DNA of 48,423 nucleotides. Source: Alphaproteobacteria bacterium (GTDB lineage Bacteria > Pseudomonadota > Alphaproteobacteria > Rhodospirillales > Rhodospirillaceae). The notes below the pieces were generated by a model. That model ran no database searches, was not told where the DNA came from, and saw only the letters and a program-made list of their open reading frames with translations. Below, in pieces: positions 7,279 to 16,387 of the stretch (positions are counted from its first letter, which is position 1; every line of letters starts with the position of its first letter). The stretch covers positions 1 to 48,423 of the forward strand of contig JADFXL010000003.1 of the NCBI GenBank assembly GCA_015233585.1, written 5' to 3'. The position numbers and the translations under genes were made by a program.

Positions 7279-9054
7279 TCAATGTGACGATGTCCCCTCT
7301 GTCATCTCCACACCAGACCCGGTGCGGCGGAGAGTGAACTTCCGGCCATGGTGCGCCTCCAGACCCGCATGGGTGCCTATGGTAACCAGCGTCGCGGCCG
7401 GAAATTCCTCGTCAAGCAGTCTCAACATCGCTTCCTCGCCGGCGGGGTCAAGCGCATCGGTGGCGTTCTCGACGAAGATCCAGTCCGGGCGGCGGAGCAG
7501 GAGGCGGGCAAAGCCCAGGCGCTGTTGCTCCGCCATTGCCAGAACTTCCTTCCAGGTCTCGGTCTCGTCGAATCGACGAATCAGATGCTGCAAACCAACA
7601 CGTTCCAACGCCGCACGGCCTTGTTCACAATCCATCATTTCCGGGGCGCCCGGATAGCACATCGCATCGCGCAAAAAGCCGCGTGGCAAATAAGGCCGCT
7701 GCGGCATGAAGAACACGCGGGTATGGGCTGGCAGTTCGATCCTGCCGGAACCCCAGGGCCACACCCGGGCCACCGCCCGGAACAACCGAATCGCCGCGCC
7801 AGGATCGCCAACGATCAACACCCGTTCGCCGGGCCGGATCTCGGCATCGAAGGAGGCGATAACCTGGGTGCCATCCGGCTCGGTAACGGCCAGGTCCTGG
7901 AACGACAACGAGCGCGCCGTGTCCGAGTGGACGACAACAATACGGCCCTGCCCGGCGGCCCCGGATGTCTGATGCTGAAGGGTGTGGAGGGCATCGTAGA
8001 GGCCCAGCACACGCTCGACCGAGGCTTTCCATTCAGCGGCACGGCCCAGGTTGTCGATGGGCCAGGACAAGGCCGCTACCGTCTGTTGAAACGCCTGAGC
8101 CGTCTGCATCAACGCGCCCAGTGAAATCGCCCCGGAGATGTATTGCGGCGCCGCAAGCAGGATGGGAAACGTGGACGACAGCACCGAATAAAAGGAACTG
8201 AAGATCGTCACGTTGGACAAGGTCCTGGTCTGACCGTTCCACCCTGCCCTCACCCCGCGCAACAGCCCGAGCAGACTGCGCCGCTCCTCGGATTCGGTGT
8301 GCATAAGCGCGATGGCCTGAGCGTTTTCCCGCACGCGCACGAGGCCGACCCGGAAATCGGCCTCAACCCCCTGCCGGCGATTGACCGCCGTCACCAGCGG
8401 CTTGCCCAGCAGAACGGCAAGACTCGTGCCAGCAGCGGCGTAAACCACGGCAATATAGAGCAGATAGCCCGGCACGGTGAACGAGATACCACCAAGCGTC
8501 ACCTCGGGCGCCCCGGACAGCCTCCACAGAATATTGGTGAAGCTGATCAGCAGCATCGCGCAGTAAGACAACGAATGGCCAAGATCAATGGCGTATTCGG
8601 TGGTGATCCGAATATCCTCGGCGATGCGGCCGTCGGGGTTATCATGATCGCCGGGCAGATTGGTGATCTGGTGGTGGCGCCCCCGCGTCAGCCAGGTTCC
8701 CAGAATTTCCTGAGTCAACCATTGCCGCCAGCCCCATTGCAGTTGCCGCTTTACCCGCAGGTGAAACGTGGTGTTGGCGATGTTGAAGACAATGATACCG
8801 CCCAGCAACCCGACGATGACCACGAACTGGTCCATGGAGCGTTGTTCCAGGGCGTCGAACAGACGCTTGCTCCATAGATTGACCAGGATCGGCACCACGA
8901 CCTGACCGACCGTCAACCCCACCAGGGCCAACGTGAGAAAGCGCACCGACCACTTTCTCTCGCCGAACCAGTATCCACCGGCCAGAGCCAGAAACCGACG
9001 CCTGAAACCAGCCGGACTCGGCTGGCGTTGGCCCGATGGTTCCCTTGCTTCCAC
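7279..9054 (-). CDS. SbmA/YddA-type ABC transporter with degenerate ATPase
   Basis: The 591-residue protein follows the ABC_membrane_2 (YddA/SbmA, ABCD-like) layout: about six membrane helices in the first 340 residues, then a nucleotide-binding domain. The ATPase motifs are broken. The Walker A position reads GDPGAAIR (416-423), with no Lys or Ser/Thr; the signature region reads LAMAEQQRL instead of LSxGEQQR; and Walker B plus catalytic Glu reads FVENATDALD, with Asp replaced by Glu529 and Glu by Asn530. The fold is retained across its length with no stop or frameshift, so this looks like selection for a non-hydrolysing protein rather than fresh decay. The start is a GTG 6 bases after purS. 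Substrate is unknown. Confidence 0.85.
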   Translation of the reverse strand: MEAREPSGQRQPSPAGFRRRFLALAGGYWFGERKWSVRFLTLALVGLTVGQVVVPILVNLWSKRLFDALEQRSMDQFVVIVGLLGGIIVFNIANTTFHLRVKRQLQWGWRQWLTQEILGTWLTRGRHHQITNLPGDHDNPDGRIAEDIRITTEYAIDLGHSLSYCAMLLISFTNILWRLSGAPEVTLGGISFTVPGYLLYIAVVYAAAGTSLAVLLGKPLVTAVNRRQGVEADFRVGLVRVRENAQAIALMHTESEERRSLLGLLRGVRAGWNGQTRTLSNVTIFSSFYSVLSSTFPILLAAPQYISGAISLGALMQTAQAFQQTVAALSWPIDNLGRAAEWKASVERVLGLYDALHTLQHQTSGAAGQGRIVVVHSDTARSLSFQDLAVTEPDGTQVIASFDAEIRPGERVLIVGDPGAAIRLFRAVARVWPWGSGRIELPAHTRVFFMPQRPYLPRGFLRDAMCYPGAPEMMDCEQGRAALERVGLQHLIRRFDETETWKEVLAMAEQQRLGFARLLLRRPDWIFVENATDALDPAGEEAMLRLLDEEFPAATLVTIGTHAGLEAHHGRKFTLRRTGSGVEMTEGTSSH

Positions 9055-9060
9055 GGATTT

Positions 9061-9300
9061 TTATTCGAATTCGATGACGTAATTTTCGATCACGGTGTTG
9101 GCGAGCAGCGTTTTGCACATACGGTCAACAACCCCGCCCGCCTTGGCGCGATCGGTTTCGGCAAGGTCGATCTCGATGTATTTTCCCTGGCGCACTTCGT
9201 TCACACCGTCGAAGCCCAGCGAAGCTAACGCGTGCCCCACCGCCTTGCCCTGGGGATCGAGAACACCATTCTTGAGCATGATGTGAATCTTGGCCTTCAC
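9061..9300 (-). CDS. purS: phosphoribosylformylglycinamidine synthase subunit PurS
   Basis: The 79-residue protein matches PurS over its full usual length, beginning MKAKIHIMLKNGVLDPQGKA and containing the GFDGVNEVRQGK turn. PurS bridges PurQ and PurL in the cytoplasmic step that converts FGAR to FGAM during purine synthesis. purC lies 56 bases upstream on the same strand, as in many alphaproteobacteria. purQ and purL, which usually follow, are not here: the next gene 6 bases on is the degenerate ABC transporter. Confidence 0.95.
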   Translation of the reverse strand: MKAKIHIMLKNGVLDPQGKAVGHALASLGFDGVNEVRQGKYIEIDLAETDRAKAGGVVDRMCKTLLANTVIENYVIEFE

Positions 9301-9356
9301 GGCAAACTCCTTGATCCTGTTGGGTTGTCGGCAGGGAGCGCGGGAATCGCAGCCCC

Positions 9357-10124
9357 CTACTGCATCGTGGAGGGGCCTTTCATGTCGCGGGGGCCGCCTT
9401 CGGGCAGAATGCCAAGCCGACGCGCCACTTCCTGATAGGCTTCCTCGACGTTGCCAAGGTCACGGCGAAACCGGTCCTTGTCCATTTTTTCGTTGGTCTT
9501 CATATCCCACAAGCGGCAGTTGTCCGGCGAAAGCTCATCGGCCAGAACAAGCTGCACGTCGCCGCTGTCATGGTAGAGACGACCGAATTCAATCTTGAAG
9601 TCCACCAGACGGATGCCAATGCCGAGGAACAGCCCGGACATGAAATCGTTGACGCGCAGGCTAAGGTTCAGGATTTCGTCGATCTCCTGAATCGTCGCCC
9701 AGCCGAAGGCGGTGATGTGTTCCTCCGACACCAGCGGATCGTTCAACTCGTCGTTTTTATAGTAGTATTCGACCACCGAACGCGGCAGCGGCGTACCCTC
9801 GGGGATGTTGAACCGCTGCGACAATGAGCCGGCGGCAACGTTACGCACCACCACCTCAATAGGGACGATCTCAACTTCGCGCACGAGTTGTTCGCGCATG
9901 TTCAGCCGACGCACAAAATGGGTCGATATGCCGATTTCCTGAAGGCGCAGCATCAGATACTCGGAGATGCGGTTGTTGAGCACCCCTTTGCCGGTAATCG
10001 TGCCTTTTTTCTTGTTGTTGAACGCGGTGGCGTCATCCTTGAAATATTGAACAAGGGTTCCGGGTTCCGGGCCTTCGAACAAGACTTTTGCCTTGCCTTC
10101 GTAAATCTGTCTGCGTCGCGCCAT
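9357..10124 (-). CDS. purC: phosphoribosylaminoimidazole-succinocarboxamide synthase PurC
   Basis: The 255-residue protein has the SAICAR synthetase signature from its start ([11 protein letters not shown]), the ATP-binding region, and the conserved [17 protein letters not shown] and [10 protein letters not shown] segments. It ligates aspartate to CAIR with ATP in purine synthesis. The ATG at 10124 has a GGGA-type site upstream. Length is typical. It is the first gene of a short purC-purS unit. Confidence 0.96.
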   Translation of the reverse strand: MARRRQIYEGKAKVLFEGPEPGTLVQYFKDDATAFNNKKKGTITGKGVLNNRISEYLMLRLQEIGISTHFVRRLNMREQLVREVEIVPIEVVVRNVAAGSLSQRFNIPEGTPLPRSVVEYYYKNDELNDPLVSEEHITAFGWATIQEIDEILNLSLRVNDFMSGLFLGIGIRLVDFKIEFGRLYHDSGDVQLVLADELSPDNCRLWDMKTNEKMDKDRFRRDLGNVEEAYQEVARRLGILPEGGPRDMKGPSTMQ

Positions 10125-10256
10125 GGGTAATAATCCCGTCGGGAGAAGCGTTGTCAGGCCGGACGATCCCGACCATCACTCGTCAACTCCAGCTCCTCCA
10201 CCAGTCAACACCATATAACAGGACTGCCTTCATTCTACAACGTTGCCGGACGGGAA

Positions 10257-11033
10257 TCATGGGTGGATTGCCGGAGCGGGGAACGATGTCACCGGTAAAA
10301 ACGGAATGGTTCCAGGTTCCCCACCGGCAAAACGCCAGATGGGAACCGGATTCACCGCATCCGCCGAGGGCAAGGCAATCAACGAACTGGACGAAGTCCC
10401 GAATCCATCGGGCAACAGGAAACACATGGCCCCGGTTGGATCGCTGGTCGCTTCATGGTGGCGGCTGGCCAGCAGGGCCTCCCACGCCATCCAGTCGCCG
10501 GTGGAAGGATCGGGCCGGATCGCACCGCGAAAAAGCGGCAGATAACGGCGAATGCGCGGATCCTCAGGATCGTTCAGGTCACCAGCGGTCAGCATGGACA
10601 AGCCCGGCGCAATGGCGGTCACGAAGACGGCGCGGGACCCTCCGGGGTTGGCGATCCAGAACGCATCGCGATTATCGGCGATAATCATGTTGAACGGACG
10701 ATAGGCCCCTGCATCCAGCATCGCCAGCGCCGCCGCCGCCTCGCTGGCGTCGGCGTGATCCAGCGCTTCCAGCGTCAACTCCCCCCGCGACCGCTTGTCC
10801 TTTTGTGGGCCAAGCGTACCCGTGCGATTGAGGATGGCCGCCACCACGCCATGGTCGTTGATCCCCAGCCACGAGCCGCCAGCCAGGCCATCAAGCCCGG
10901 CCACCACATCGGGGCGGTCTGGCCAATGGCGGGCGGGGGGATGCCACGGGCGACTCTGCATCTCGTCCCGGTTGGCGGCCATCACAATGGGCCACGGATG
11001 ATCGGGTTGCCGGAGAAGCACGACGGTACACAT
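10257..11033 (-). CDS. NRDE (Ser/Thr-rich T10/TANGO2-like) protein
   Basis: The 258-residue protein begins MCTVVLLRQPDHPWPIVMAA and then carries the defining NRDE motif (AANRDE, residues 19-24), followed by GGSWLGIN and AAILNRTG. This is the TANGO2/NRDE family with an N-terminal Cys2 that could act as an Ntn-type nucleophile; eukaryotic relatives have been linked to Golgi organisation and haem handling, while the bacterial role is unsettled. It is cytoplasmic by sequence. Neighbours (purC and a histidine kinase) do not indicate a function. Confidence 0.88.
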   Translation of the reverse strand: MCTVVLLRQPDHPWPIVMAANRDEMQSRPWHPPARHWPDRPDVVAGLDGLAGGSWLGINDHGVVAAILNRTGTLGPQKDKRSRGELTLEALDHADASEAAAALAMLDAGAYRPFNMIIADNRDAFWIANPGGSRAVFVTAIAPGLSMLTAGDLNDPEDPRIRRYLPLFRGAIRPDPSTGDWMAWEALLASRHHEATSDPTGAMCFLLPDGFGTSSSSLIALPSADAVNPVPIWRFAGGEPGTIPFLPVTSFPAPAIHP

Positions 11034-11116
11034 GAATCAAAACCTGATAATGCAGGATCGCGGGGCCACTGCCCACCCATTCGTGCCGTGTCGATTCGTT
11101 TTCAGCACATCAGCCC

Positions 11117-12667
11117 TCACCCAACCGCGTCCTCAACCATCGCATCCCCAACCACCGTTTCTTCAACGCAGTTTCGCGGCAGAGTCACGGTCACGACCGT
11201 ACCCACGCCCTCCTCGCTTTCTATATAGAGGCGGCCACCGTGCAGCTCGACCAGAGACTTGGTCAGGGTGAGGCCGATGCCGGTGCCGGGTTGTTCGCGC
11301 GGTGCCTGATTGACCAGACGCTCGAACCTTTGAACAACGCGGTCGATATCACCAGCGGGAATACCAATGCCGGTATCCGTCACGCTGACAACAACGAATG
11401 CGTCATCCTCCCCCTCTTCTGCGGCAATGGTGATCGTGCCGCCGGCTGGTGTGAACTTGATGGCATTGGAGACGAGATTCAACAATATCTGCTTGATCGC
11501 CCGCTCGTCACCGCAAATCAAGGGCAGAGAAGCAGGGAGGTTGACGATGAGGGTGAGGCGGGTGCTCTCCACCTGTCCGCTGACCAGTGTCGCCACCATG
11601 TCGACGATCGGCGGCAACGAAATCATCTTGCGTTCAATCTGATACTTGCCGGCCTCGATTTTCGACAGATCAAGAACATCGTTGATCAACGTCAGAAGAT
11701 AGTGCCCACTGTCAAAGATGATCCGCGCATATTCGAGATAACGTGCATTGCCGAGGGATCCGATCATCTCGCTCTTCAGGATTTCGGAAAAGCCGATGAT
11801 GACGTTGAGCGGCGTTCGCACCTCGTGACTGGCATTGGCAATGAACGTTGACTTGGCGCGATTGGCCGTTTCCGCCGCATCCTTGGCGCGGCGAAGGATC
11901 GCCTCGCTGCGCTGGAGCTGGAGGTAAGCATCCCGCAGATCGGTCAAATCTCGGCCAATACTCTGATATTCCAGGACATTTCCGGATGTATCAAAGAAAG
12001 CGCGGTCGGTCCAGCACGTCCACGCCCGGCGCCCATCCGCAAGCTTAAGCTCATGTTCGTAATATCGCTCAGGCTGTTCCAGGGTAAAGCTTGCAAAATA
12101 TTTGGCGAAGTTTTCCTGTCCGGTGAGTGGCAGGAACTCGATGATCCGCCGGCCGATGATATCCTGGGCGGTCAGACCGAAGGCTTCCGCATAGGCGCTA
12201 TTGGCGTAAAGGATCTGGGTGTCCGGACCGAACCGGCAGATCATTTCCGACTGATATTGGGATATGGCGTCGAGGATGGCGGCGCCCCGTTGATATTCCT
12301 GGTTGGAAGCGGGATCCGTCATCGCCGGAGTCGCGACCTCGCGCAGGCGCAGGACATGAACCCTGCGGCCGTCTTCCGCCTGGGCGGCAAGACTCACGAG
12401 TCGAAGCCGCATCGGTGAACCATCGGGACGGCGGGCAATAACCTCACCGTCACTTGGCGGAAACGCAACGCCCGGCAACAGCAGACGCAGCGGCCGCCCC
12501 CGCAGAACCTCCGAAGGGGTGCCCAGCAGAAGCTCGGCAACGTGATTGATCCGTTCCACCCTCCCGTCGGCGTCGGTCACGACAATCCCATCCGCCGCAA
12601 GAGCGAGAATGACGTCGGATAACCCCGGAGCGGACGGCTTGGGATCCGAGAGCAAGTCGTTTTTCAT
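11117..12667 (-). CDS. soluble double-PAS sensor histidine kinase
   Basis: From the ATG at 12667 (GAAGGG ten bases upstream; an alternative ATG lies at 12685) the protein has 516 residues. It carries two PAS domains, about 18-110 and 125-245, then a short coiled coil and the HisKA domain with ASHEVRTPLN (phospho-acceptor His281). The HATPase domain shows the N box (LVSNAIKF), G1 (DTGIGIP) and G2 (GTGIGL). No membrane segment is present, so it senses an intracellular cue. No response regulator is adjacent. Its HATPase domain is complete and it should be active. Confidence 0.92.
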   Translation of the reverse strand: MKNDLLSDPKPSAPGLSDVILALAADGIVVTDADGRVERINHVAELLLGTPSEVLRGRPLRLLLPGVAFPPSDGEVIARRPDGSPMRLRLVSLAAQAEDGRRVHVLRLREVATPAMTDPASNQEYQRGAAILDAISQYQSEMICRFGPDTQILYANSAYAEAFGLTAQDIIGRRIIEFLPLTGQENFAKYFASFTLEQPERYYEHELKLADGRRAWTCWTDRAFFDTSGNVLEYQSIGRDLTDLRDAYLQLQRSEAILRRAKDAAETANRAKSTFIANASHEVRTPLNVIIGFSEILKSEMIGSLGNARYLEYARIIFDSGHYLLTLINDVLDLSKIEAGKYQIERKMISLPPIVDMVATLVSGQVESTRLTLIVNLPASLPLICGDERAIKQILLNLVSNAIKFTPAGGTITIAAEEGEDDAFVVVSVTDTGIGIPAGDIDRVVQRFERLVNQAPREQPGTGIGLTLTKSLVELHGGRLYIESEEGVGTVVTVTLPRNCVEETVVGDAMVEDAVG

Positions 12668-13305
12668 ATCGTTATGGCCCTTCATCCCCTAACATAATGG
12701 AAGGTATGCAAAGAATCACCAGGGGACAAGACCGGATCGAGGTTCGACGAAAAACAAGCCTCGGGGTACAGCCCGTGGGAAGCAAGGAACAGAGCCATGC
12801 GCGAAACAACGCTGACAGCCGTGGCACCACCAGTACAAATCGCCCTTACGCACCGGCTCTCCGGTAACGGCGACCGCGAAACGGTAACGCTCCAGGTCTC
12901 GGCCGCTTCGGTATTCACCGCTTTGGCTTCGATGTACCAGCCGTGGCTGGGATGGATGAGCGCTTCGCCGTTCCGGCCCTGGGTCCAGATGATAGAGGCG
13001 TGGCGAACTCCGTTGATGGCCATTACCGACCCAACCCTGTTCGCGGTCACCCTGATGAGCCGCAAAAACCCCATCGCCGCCGACGGATTCCCGGATAACC
13101 CGGACTCGGGCGTGGTCGTCGATGGCGTTTGCCGACGACTGGATTGAGAAGCAGGACGCGGGCTCTGCCCACACCCTTGCAGAAGGCCGGGGCCCTTGGA
13201 ACCCAGATCCGGTAGTTCAGGCAGAAAAAGCAAGGCATGGCAACCTGTTGCAAGGCTTTTCCTCTCACCCGCAGGGTGACGATGGGCTATTGCCCATACC
13301 CGTCC

Positions 13306-13332
13306 GGGGGCGTTCGTATACGAACGCGCCCC
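13306..13332. repeat. near-perfect palindrome GCGTTCGTATACGAACGC with G/C clamps
   Basis: The 18-base core is perfectly self-complementary and is extended by GGGG on the left and GCCCC on the right with one mismatch. It could be an operator, or the hairpin of one of the window's GC-rich intergenic elements. Confidence 0.6.
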
Positions 13333-13379
13333 AGACCCCATTATCTTTCTTTCAAATCAAATAGAAAGGAAGTTCCGGA

Positions 13380-13425
13380 GCCCCGCTCCGGGCGGGGTTC
13401 GGGGCGGCAGCCCCGAGAGCAACTG
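13380..13425. repeat. GC-rich intergenic palindromic element
   Basis: The sequence contains GGGGTTCGGGGCGGCAGCCCC, a form that recurs almost unchanged at 20135-20158 and, reversed, at 20069-20088 and 46901-46922. It belongs to a dispersed REP-like family. Confidence 0.65.
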
Positions 13426-13431
13426 CCGGAT

Positions 13432-14319
13432 TTAGAATGAATGGGAGTTTCGGGCCTCAGGCCCCAGGCAGGCATGGGCGGCAAGGCCGTCACGATAGCT
13501 CGGGTATTTGAGGTGCACGCCCAACTCGCTCTTGATACGATCATTGCGAACGCGCCGGTTGTCGGCATAGAAACTGCGCGCCATGGGCGACAAAAGGGCC
13601 GGGTCGTAGGAAACCAGCGGCGGCGGTTCGATTCCCAGCATCTCGCAGGCATAGGTAACAACATCCTGTGGAGCAGCAGGCTCATCGTCGCAAACGTTGT
13701 AGGTCGCGCCGGGATTGGGCCGGTCCATGGAGGCGCGCAGCACATTGGCTATGTCTTCGACATGAATACGTGAAAAGATCTGGCCGGGTTTGACCACCCG
13801 TTTGGCCCGCCCGGCGCGCACCGCGTCGATGGCGCTACGGCCCGGACCGTAAATTCCGGCCAGCCGGAACAGATGAACCGGCAACCCCTCCTCGCGCCAC
13901 AACGTCAGCCAGGCGTTCTCCGCCCATAGCCGGCGCGCCGACCGTTCAACGTCGGGATTGACCGGCGATGCTTCGTCAACCCACGCCCCGCCGGTGTCGC
14001 CGTAAACGCCGGTGGTGGACAGATAGCCCAGCCAGAGCAGATCGTGACGTAACGCCAACTCCATCCCGTGCCGGTCCGCCACCGGATCGCCTGCTTCATC
14101 GGGAGGAATCGAGACCAGCACATGACTCGCATCCGACAACGTGCCCGCCGGCAAGGGGTGCTCCCGGTCAAATGGCAAGACCACAATTCCATCAGCGGCA
14201 GGCGCCGCCTGGATCTCCGAACTCCGGCAGGTACCGGAAACCCGCCACCCCATAGAGACGGCCTCACGCGCGAGAACCCGCGCGCTGTAGCCGAGGCCAA
14301 AACAAAACGGGTGGGGCAT
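13432..14319 (-). CDS. NAD-dependent epimerase/dehydratase-like (extended SDR) protein
   Basis: I start at the ATG at 14319, where the Rossmann fold begins (FCFGLGYSARVLA, residues 5-17); the 50 extra upstream residues in frame look non-coding. The 295-residue protein resembles YeeZ-type nucleotide-sugar epimerase-like SDRs, with the YLSTTGVYGD active-site region, RLAGIYGPGRSA and SRIHVEDIA. The substrate is not known. The final ~16 codons (…GPEARNSHSF) are encoded by a repeat element (13448-13480), so the C-terminus has probably been replaced or extended by that element. It is divergent from the TPR gene with 70 bases between starts. Confidence 0.82.
   Translation of the reverse strand: MPHPFCFGLGYSARVLAREAVSMGWRVSGTCRSSEIQAAPAADGIVVLPFDREHPLPAGTLSDASHVLVSIPPDEAGDPVADRHGMELALRHDLLWLGYLSTTGVYGDTGGAWVDEASPVNPDVERSARRLWAENAWLTLWREEGLPVHLFRLAGIYGPGRSAIDAVRAGRAKRVVKPGQIFSRIHVEDIANVLRASMDRPNPGATYNVCDDEPAAPQDVVTYACEMLGIEPPPLVSYDPALLSPMARSFYADNRRVRNDRIKSELGVHLKYPSYRDGLAAHACLGPEARNSHSF
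13448..13483. repeat. GC-rich repeat element overlapping the 3' end of a gene
   Basis: It contains GGGCCTCAGGCCCC followed by a CAGGCATGGGCGGC tail. The same layout occurs at 21762-21796. It encodes the last residues of the SDR protein. Confidence 0.6.
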
Positions 14320-14389
14320 GGCGATGCTTGCTATTTTCTCTGACGGGGTGGAGCCTGTGTTCGCAATCTTAAACCGTTGGAGCTGGCAA

Positions 14390-15145
14390 GTGATACCGCT
14401 AATCAGGTGGCTATGGCTCTGGATGATCCTGGTCGCGTCGGTTCCGGTGCAGGCCGAGGTCATCAACAACGCTGCGGAATACCGGAACTGTCTGGCCCTG
14501 GCCCGTACCCAGCCCGAAGCCGGGTTCGAGAAAGCCCTGAGCTGGCAGAGTCTCGGTGGCGGAGATGCGGCGCGGCATTGCGTTGCCGTGGCCCTGATCG
14601 GACTGGAGAAATTCGAGGAAGCCGCCCGTCGCCTCGAAGCCCTGGCCCAGGCCAGCCGCCGCGAGGAATCCCTGCGTGCAGAAATGCTGGCTCAGGCGGG
14701 GCAGGCCTGGCTGCTGGCCAACAATTTCGAACGAGCCTATGCCGCCCAAACCGCCGCCTTGAAGCTGCGGCCGAACGATCCCGACCTATTGATTGATCGT
14801 GCCCAATCGCTTGCTGGCGCAAAAAACTATTGGGAGGCCATCGACGATTTGAATCAGGCGATCTCGCTGGCCCCCAACCGCGTCGAAGCCCTGGTATTCC
14901 GCGCCGCCGCCTATCGCTATGTCGATTCGGAAAAACTGGCGCGCGAGGATGTGGAACGGGCACTGAAACTGGCCCCGGACAATACCGAGGCCCTGCTGGA
15001 GCGAGGCATCCTGTTCCGTCTGGCCGGCAAACCCGACGACGCCCGGCGCGACTGGATCAAGATCCTGAGCCTCGCCCCAGCCTCGGCCACCGCCGACGCC
15101 GCGCGGAGGAATATTGAGCTGCTGGATGTCAGGGTGATGGAGTGA
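14390..15145 (+). CDS. secreted TPR-repeat protein
   Basis: I choose the GTG at 14390, which has GGAG seven bases upstream and opens directly into a signal peptide (IRWLWLWMILVASVPVQA). The ATG at 14318 would add 24 unlikely residues. After cleavage near residue 22 the ~230-residue mature part consists of helical TPR units, clearest at AYAAQTAALKLRPNDPDLLIDRA, YWEAIDDLNQAISLAPN and AREDVERALKLAPDNTEAL (shown here in part). TPRs bind other proteins, so a periplasmic scaffold or assembly role is likely. No partner is evident from the neighbours. Confidence 0.83.
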   Translation: MIPLIRWLWLWMILVASVPVQAEVINNAAEYRNCLALARTQPEAGFEKALSWQSLGGGDAARHCVAVALIGLEKFEEAARRLEALAQASRREESLRAEMLAQAGQAWLLANNFERAYAAQTAALKLRPNDPDLLIDRAQSLAGAKNYWEAIDDLNQAISLAPNRVEALVFRAAAYRYVDSEKLAREDVERALKLAPDNTEALLERGILFRLAGKPDDARRDWIKILSLAPASATADAARRNIELLDVRVME

Positions 15146-15199
15146 TGAGGATGTGGCCCACGTATATAACTCTTCCGAACTTGATGAGGCGTACCTGCG

Positions 15200-16387
15200 A
15201 TGCTGAATGATCAAAAATTGGCCGAGCTTTTCCGTGATCTGGAAACAGACCGTGTCGAACGCAAGGAGACGGCGAAGGATACCGGCAAAATTGCCGAGGC
15301 AATTTGTGCGTTCGCCAATGATCTTCCGCGTCACGAGGCTCCTGGTGTCGTATTCGTTGGCGTTGATGACAATGGGAACTGCGCGAATCTCGTGGTCACG
15401 GATGAAATGCTACGCAATCTGGCGGGGCTGCGCGGTGATGGCCGAATCCAGCCCTTTCCGGTAATGACGGTCCAGAAGCACACCATCGACGGCTGCGACA
15501 TGCTGATTATCGAGGTCGAACCCTCCGACAATCCCCCGGTCCGTTACAACGGCCGGTGCTGGATACGGGTTGGGCCGCGCCGGGCGCAGGCGTCCGCAGA
15601 GGAAGAGCGGCGATTGGTCGAAAAGCGACGCTGGGGCAATCTGCCTTTTGATCGTCATGGTGTCGTCGGTGCGACAATTGCGGAACTGGATTTGCGGCGC
15701 TTTCAGAATGAATACCTCCCGGCTGCCATTGCCCACGAGGTTCTGGCAGAGAACCACCGGCAAGTGGAAGACCAACTCGCGGCCATGCGCTTCCTAACGC
15801 GGGAGGCCATACCCACCAACACCGCTATCCTGGTTATCGGCATTGATCCCCGCAGATGGCTACCGGGGGCCTACATCCAATTCGTGCGCTTTGATGGTCA
15901 CGAAATTGTCGATCCAATCAAAGACCAGAAGGAGATTGGGGGCACTCTTGCCGATCAACTCCGTCAGATTGATGAGGTGCTACACGCCAATATTGCTGTT
16001 GCGGCCGATCTGTCCACAGGCCGTGAAGTACGCCTGCCGAACTATCCGATTGCGGCGTTGCAGGAATTGATCCGTAACGCGGTTCTGCACCGAACCTACG
16101 AAGGCACAAACGCTCCGGTTCGGGTGTACTGGTACAGTGACAGGATCGAAATCACCAACCCAGGAGGTCTCTATGGCAACGTGACACCTGAGAATTTCAG
16201 CCAACCCGGAGTTACCGATTATCGCAATCCAACCATTGCGGAGGCCATGTGGTCACTTGGCTATGTGCAACGGTTTGGTATGGGGATCGCCCGTGCCCGG
16301 ACCCAACTCAAAGCCAATGGCAATCCGGAAGCAGAATTTGCGATTGAACCAACCCACATCCTCGTTACGCTGAGACCACGCCCATGA
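15200..16387 (+). CDS. AlbA_2 (Schlafen-like) / GHKL ATP-binding protein
   Basis: The 395-residue protein begins with an AlbA_2 domain (about 10-130; ERKETAKDTGKIAEAICAFA and FVGVDDNG), also found in Schlafen proteins. The C-terminal part, about 280-390, resembles the GHKL-type ATP-binding domain of COG2865 proteins, with an N-box-like ELIRNAVLHRTY and the NPGGLYG and FGMGI motifs. COG2865 proteins are often called transcriptional regulators or RecG-like, and some occur in defence or toxin-like loci. It overlaps the following ParA-like gene by four bases (ATGA), so the two are translationally coupled. RNA or DNA binding is inferred. Confidence 0.82.
   Translation: MLNDQKLAELFRDLETDRVERKETAKDTGKIAEAICAFANDLPRHEAPGVVFVGVDDNGNCANLVVTDEMLRNLAGLRGDGRIQPFPVMTVQKHTIDGCDMLIIEVEPSDNPPVRYNGRCWIRVGPRRAQASAEEERRLVEKRRWGNLPFDRHGVVGATIAELDLRRFQNEYLPAAIAHEVLAENHRQVEDQLAAMRFLTREAIPTNTAILVIGIDPRRWLPGAYIQFVRFDGHEIVDPIKDQKEIGGTLADQLRQIDEVLHANIAVAADLSTGREVRLPNYPIAALQELIRNAVLHRTYEGTNAPVRVYWYSDRIEITNPGGLYGNVTPENFSQPGVTDYRNPTIAEAMWSLGYVQRFGMGIARARTQLKANGNPEAEFAIEPTHILVTLRPRP

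Larger units (their letters stand above)
12686..13431. other. 746-bp region without a convincing gene
   Basis: Overlapping frames exist on both strands: a 219-codon frame at 12682-13341 on the minus strand and a 116-codon frame at 12797-13147 on the plus strand. Neither has a clear ribosome site, a recognisable domain or a decisive codon bias. The start of the minus frame lies in a palindromic repeat. A decayed gene is possible. The right part holds repeat elements at 13306-13332 and 13380-13425. Confidence 0.4.

Noticed and set aside
12682-13341. 219-codon minus-strand frame upstream of the PAS kinase, and the 116-codon plus-strand frame opposite it
   Set aside because: No domain, no clear ribosome site and similar codon quality on both strands; the minus start lies in a repeat. 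Kept only as an uncertain region.
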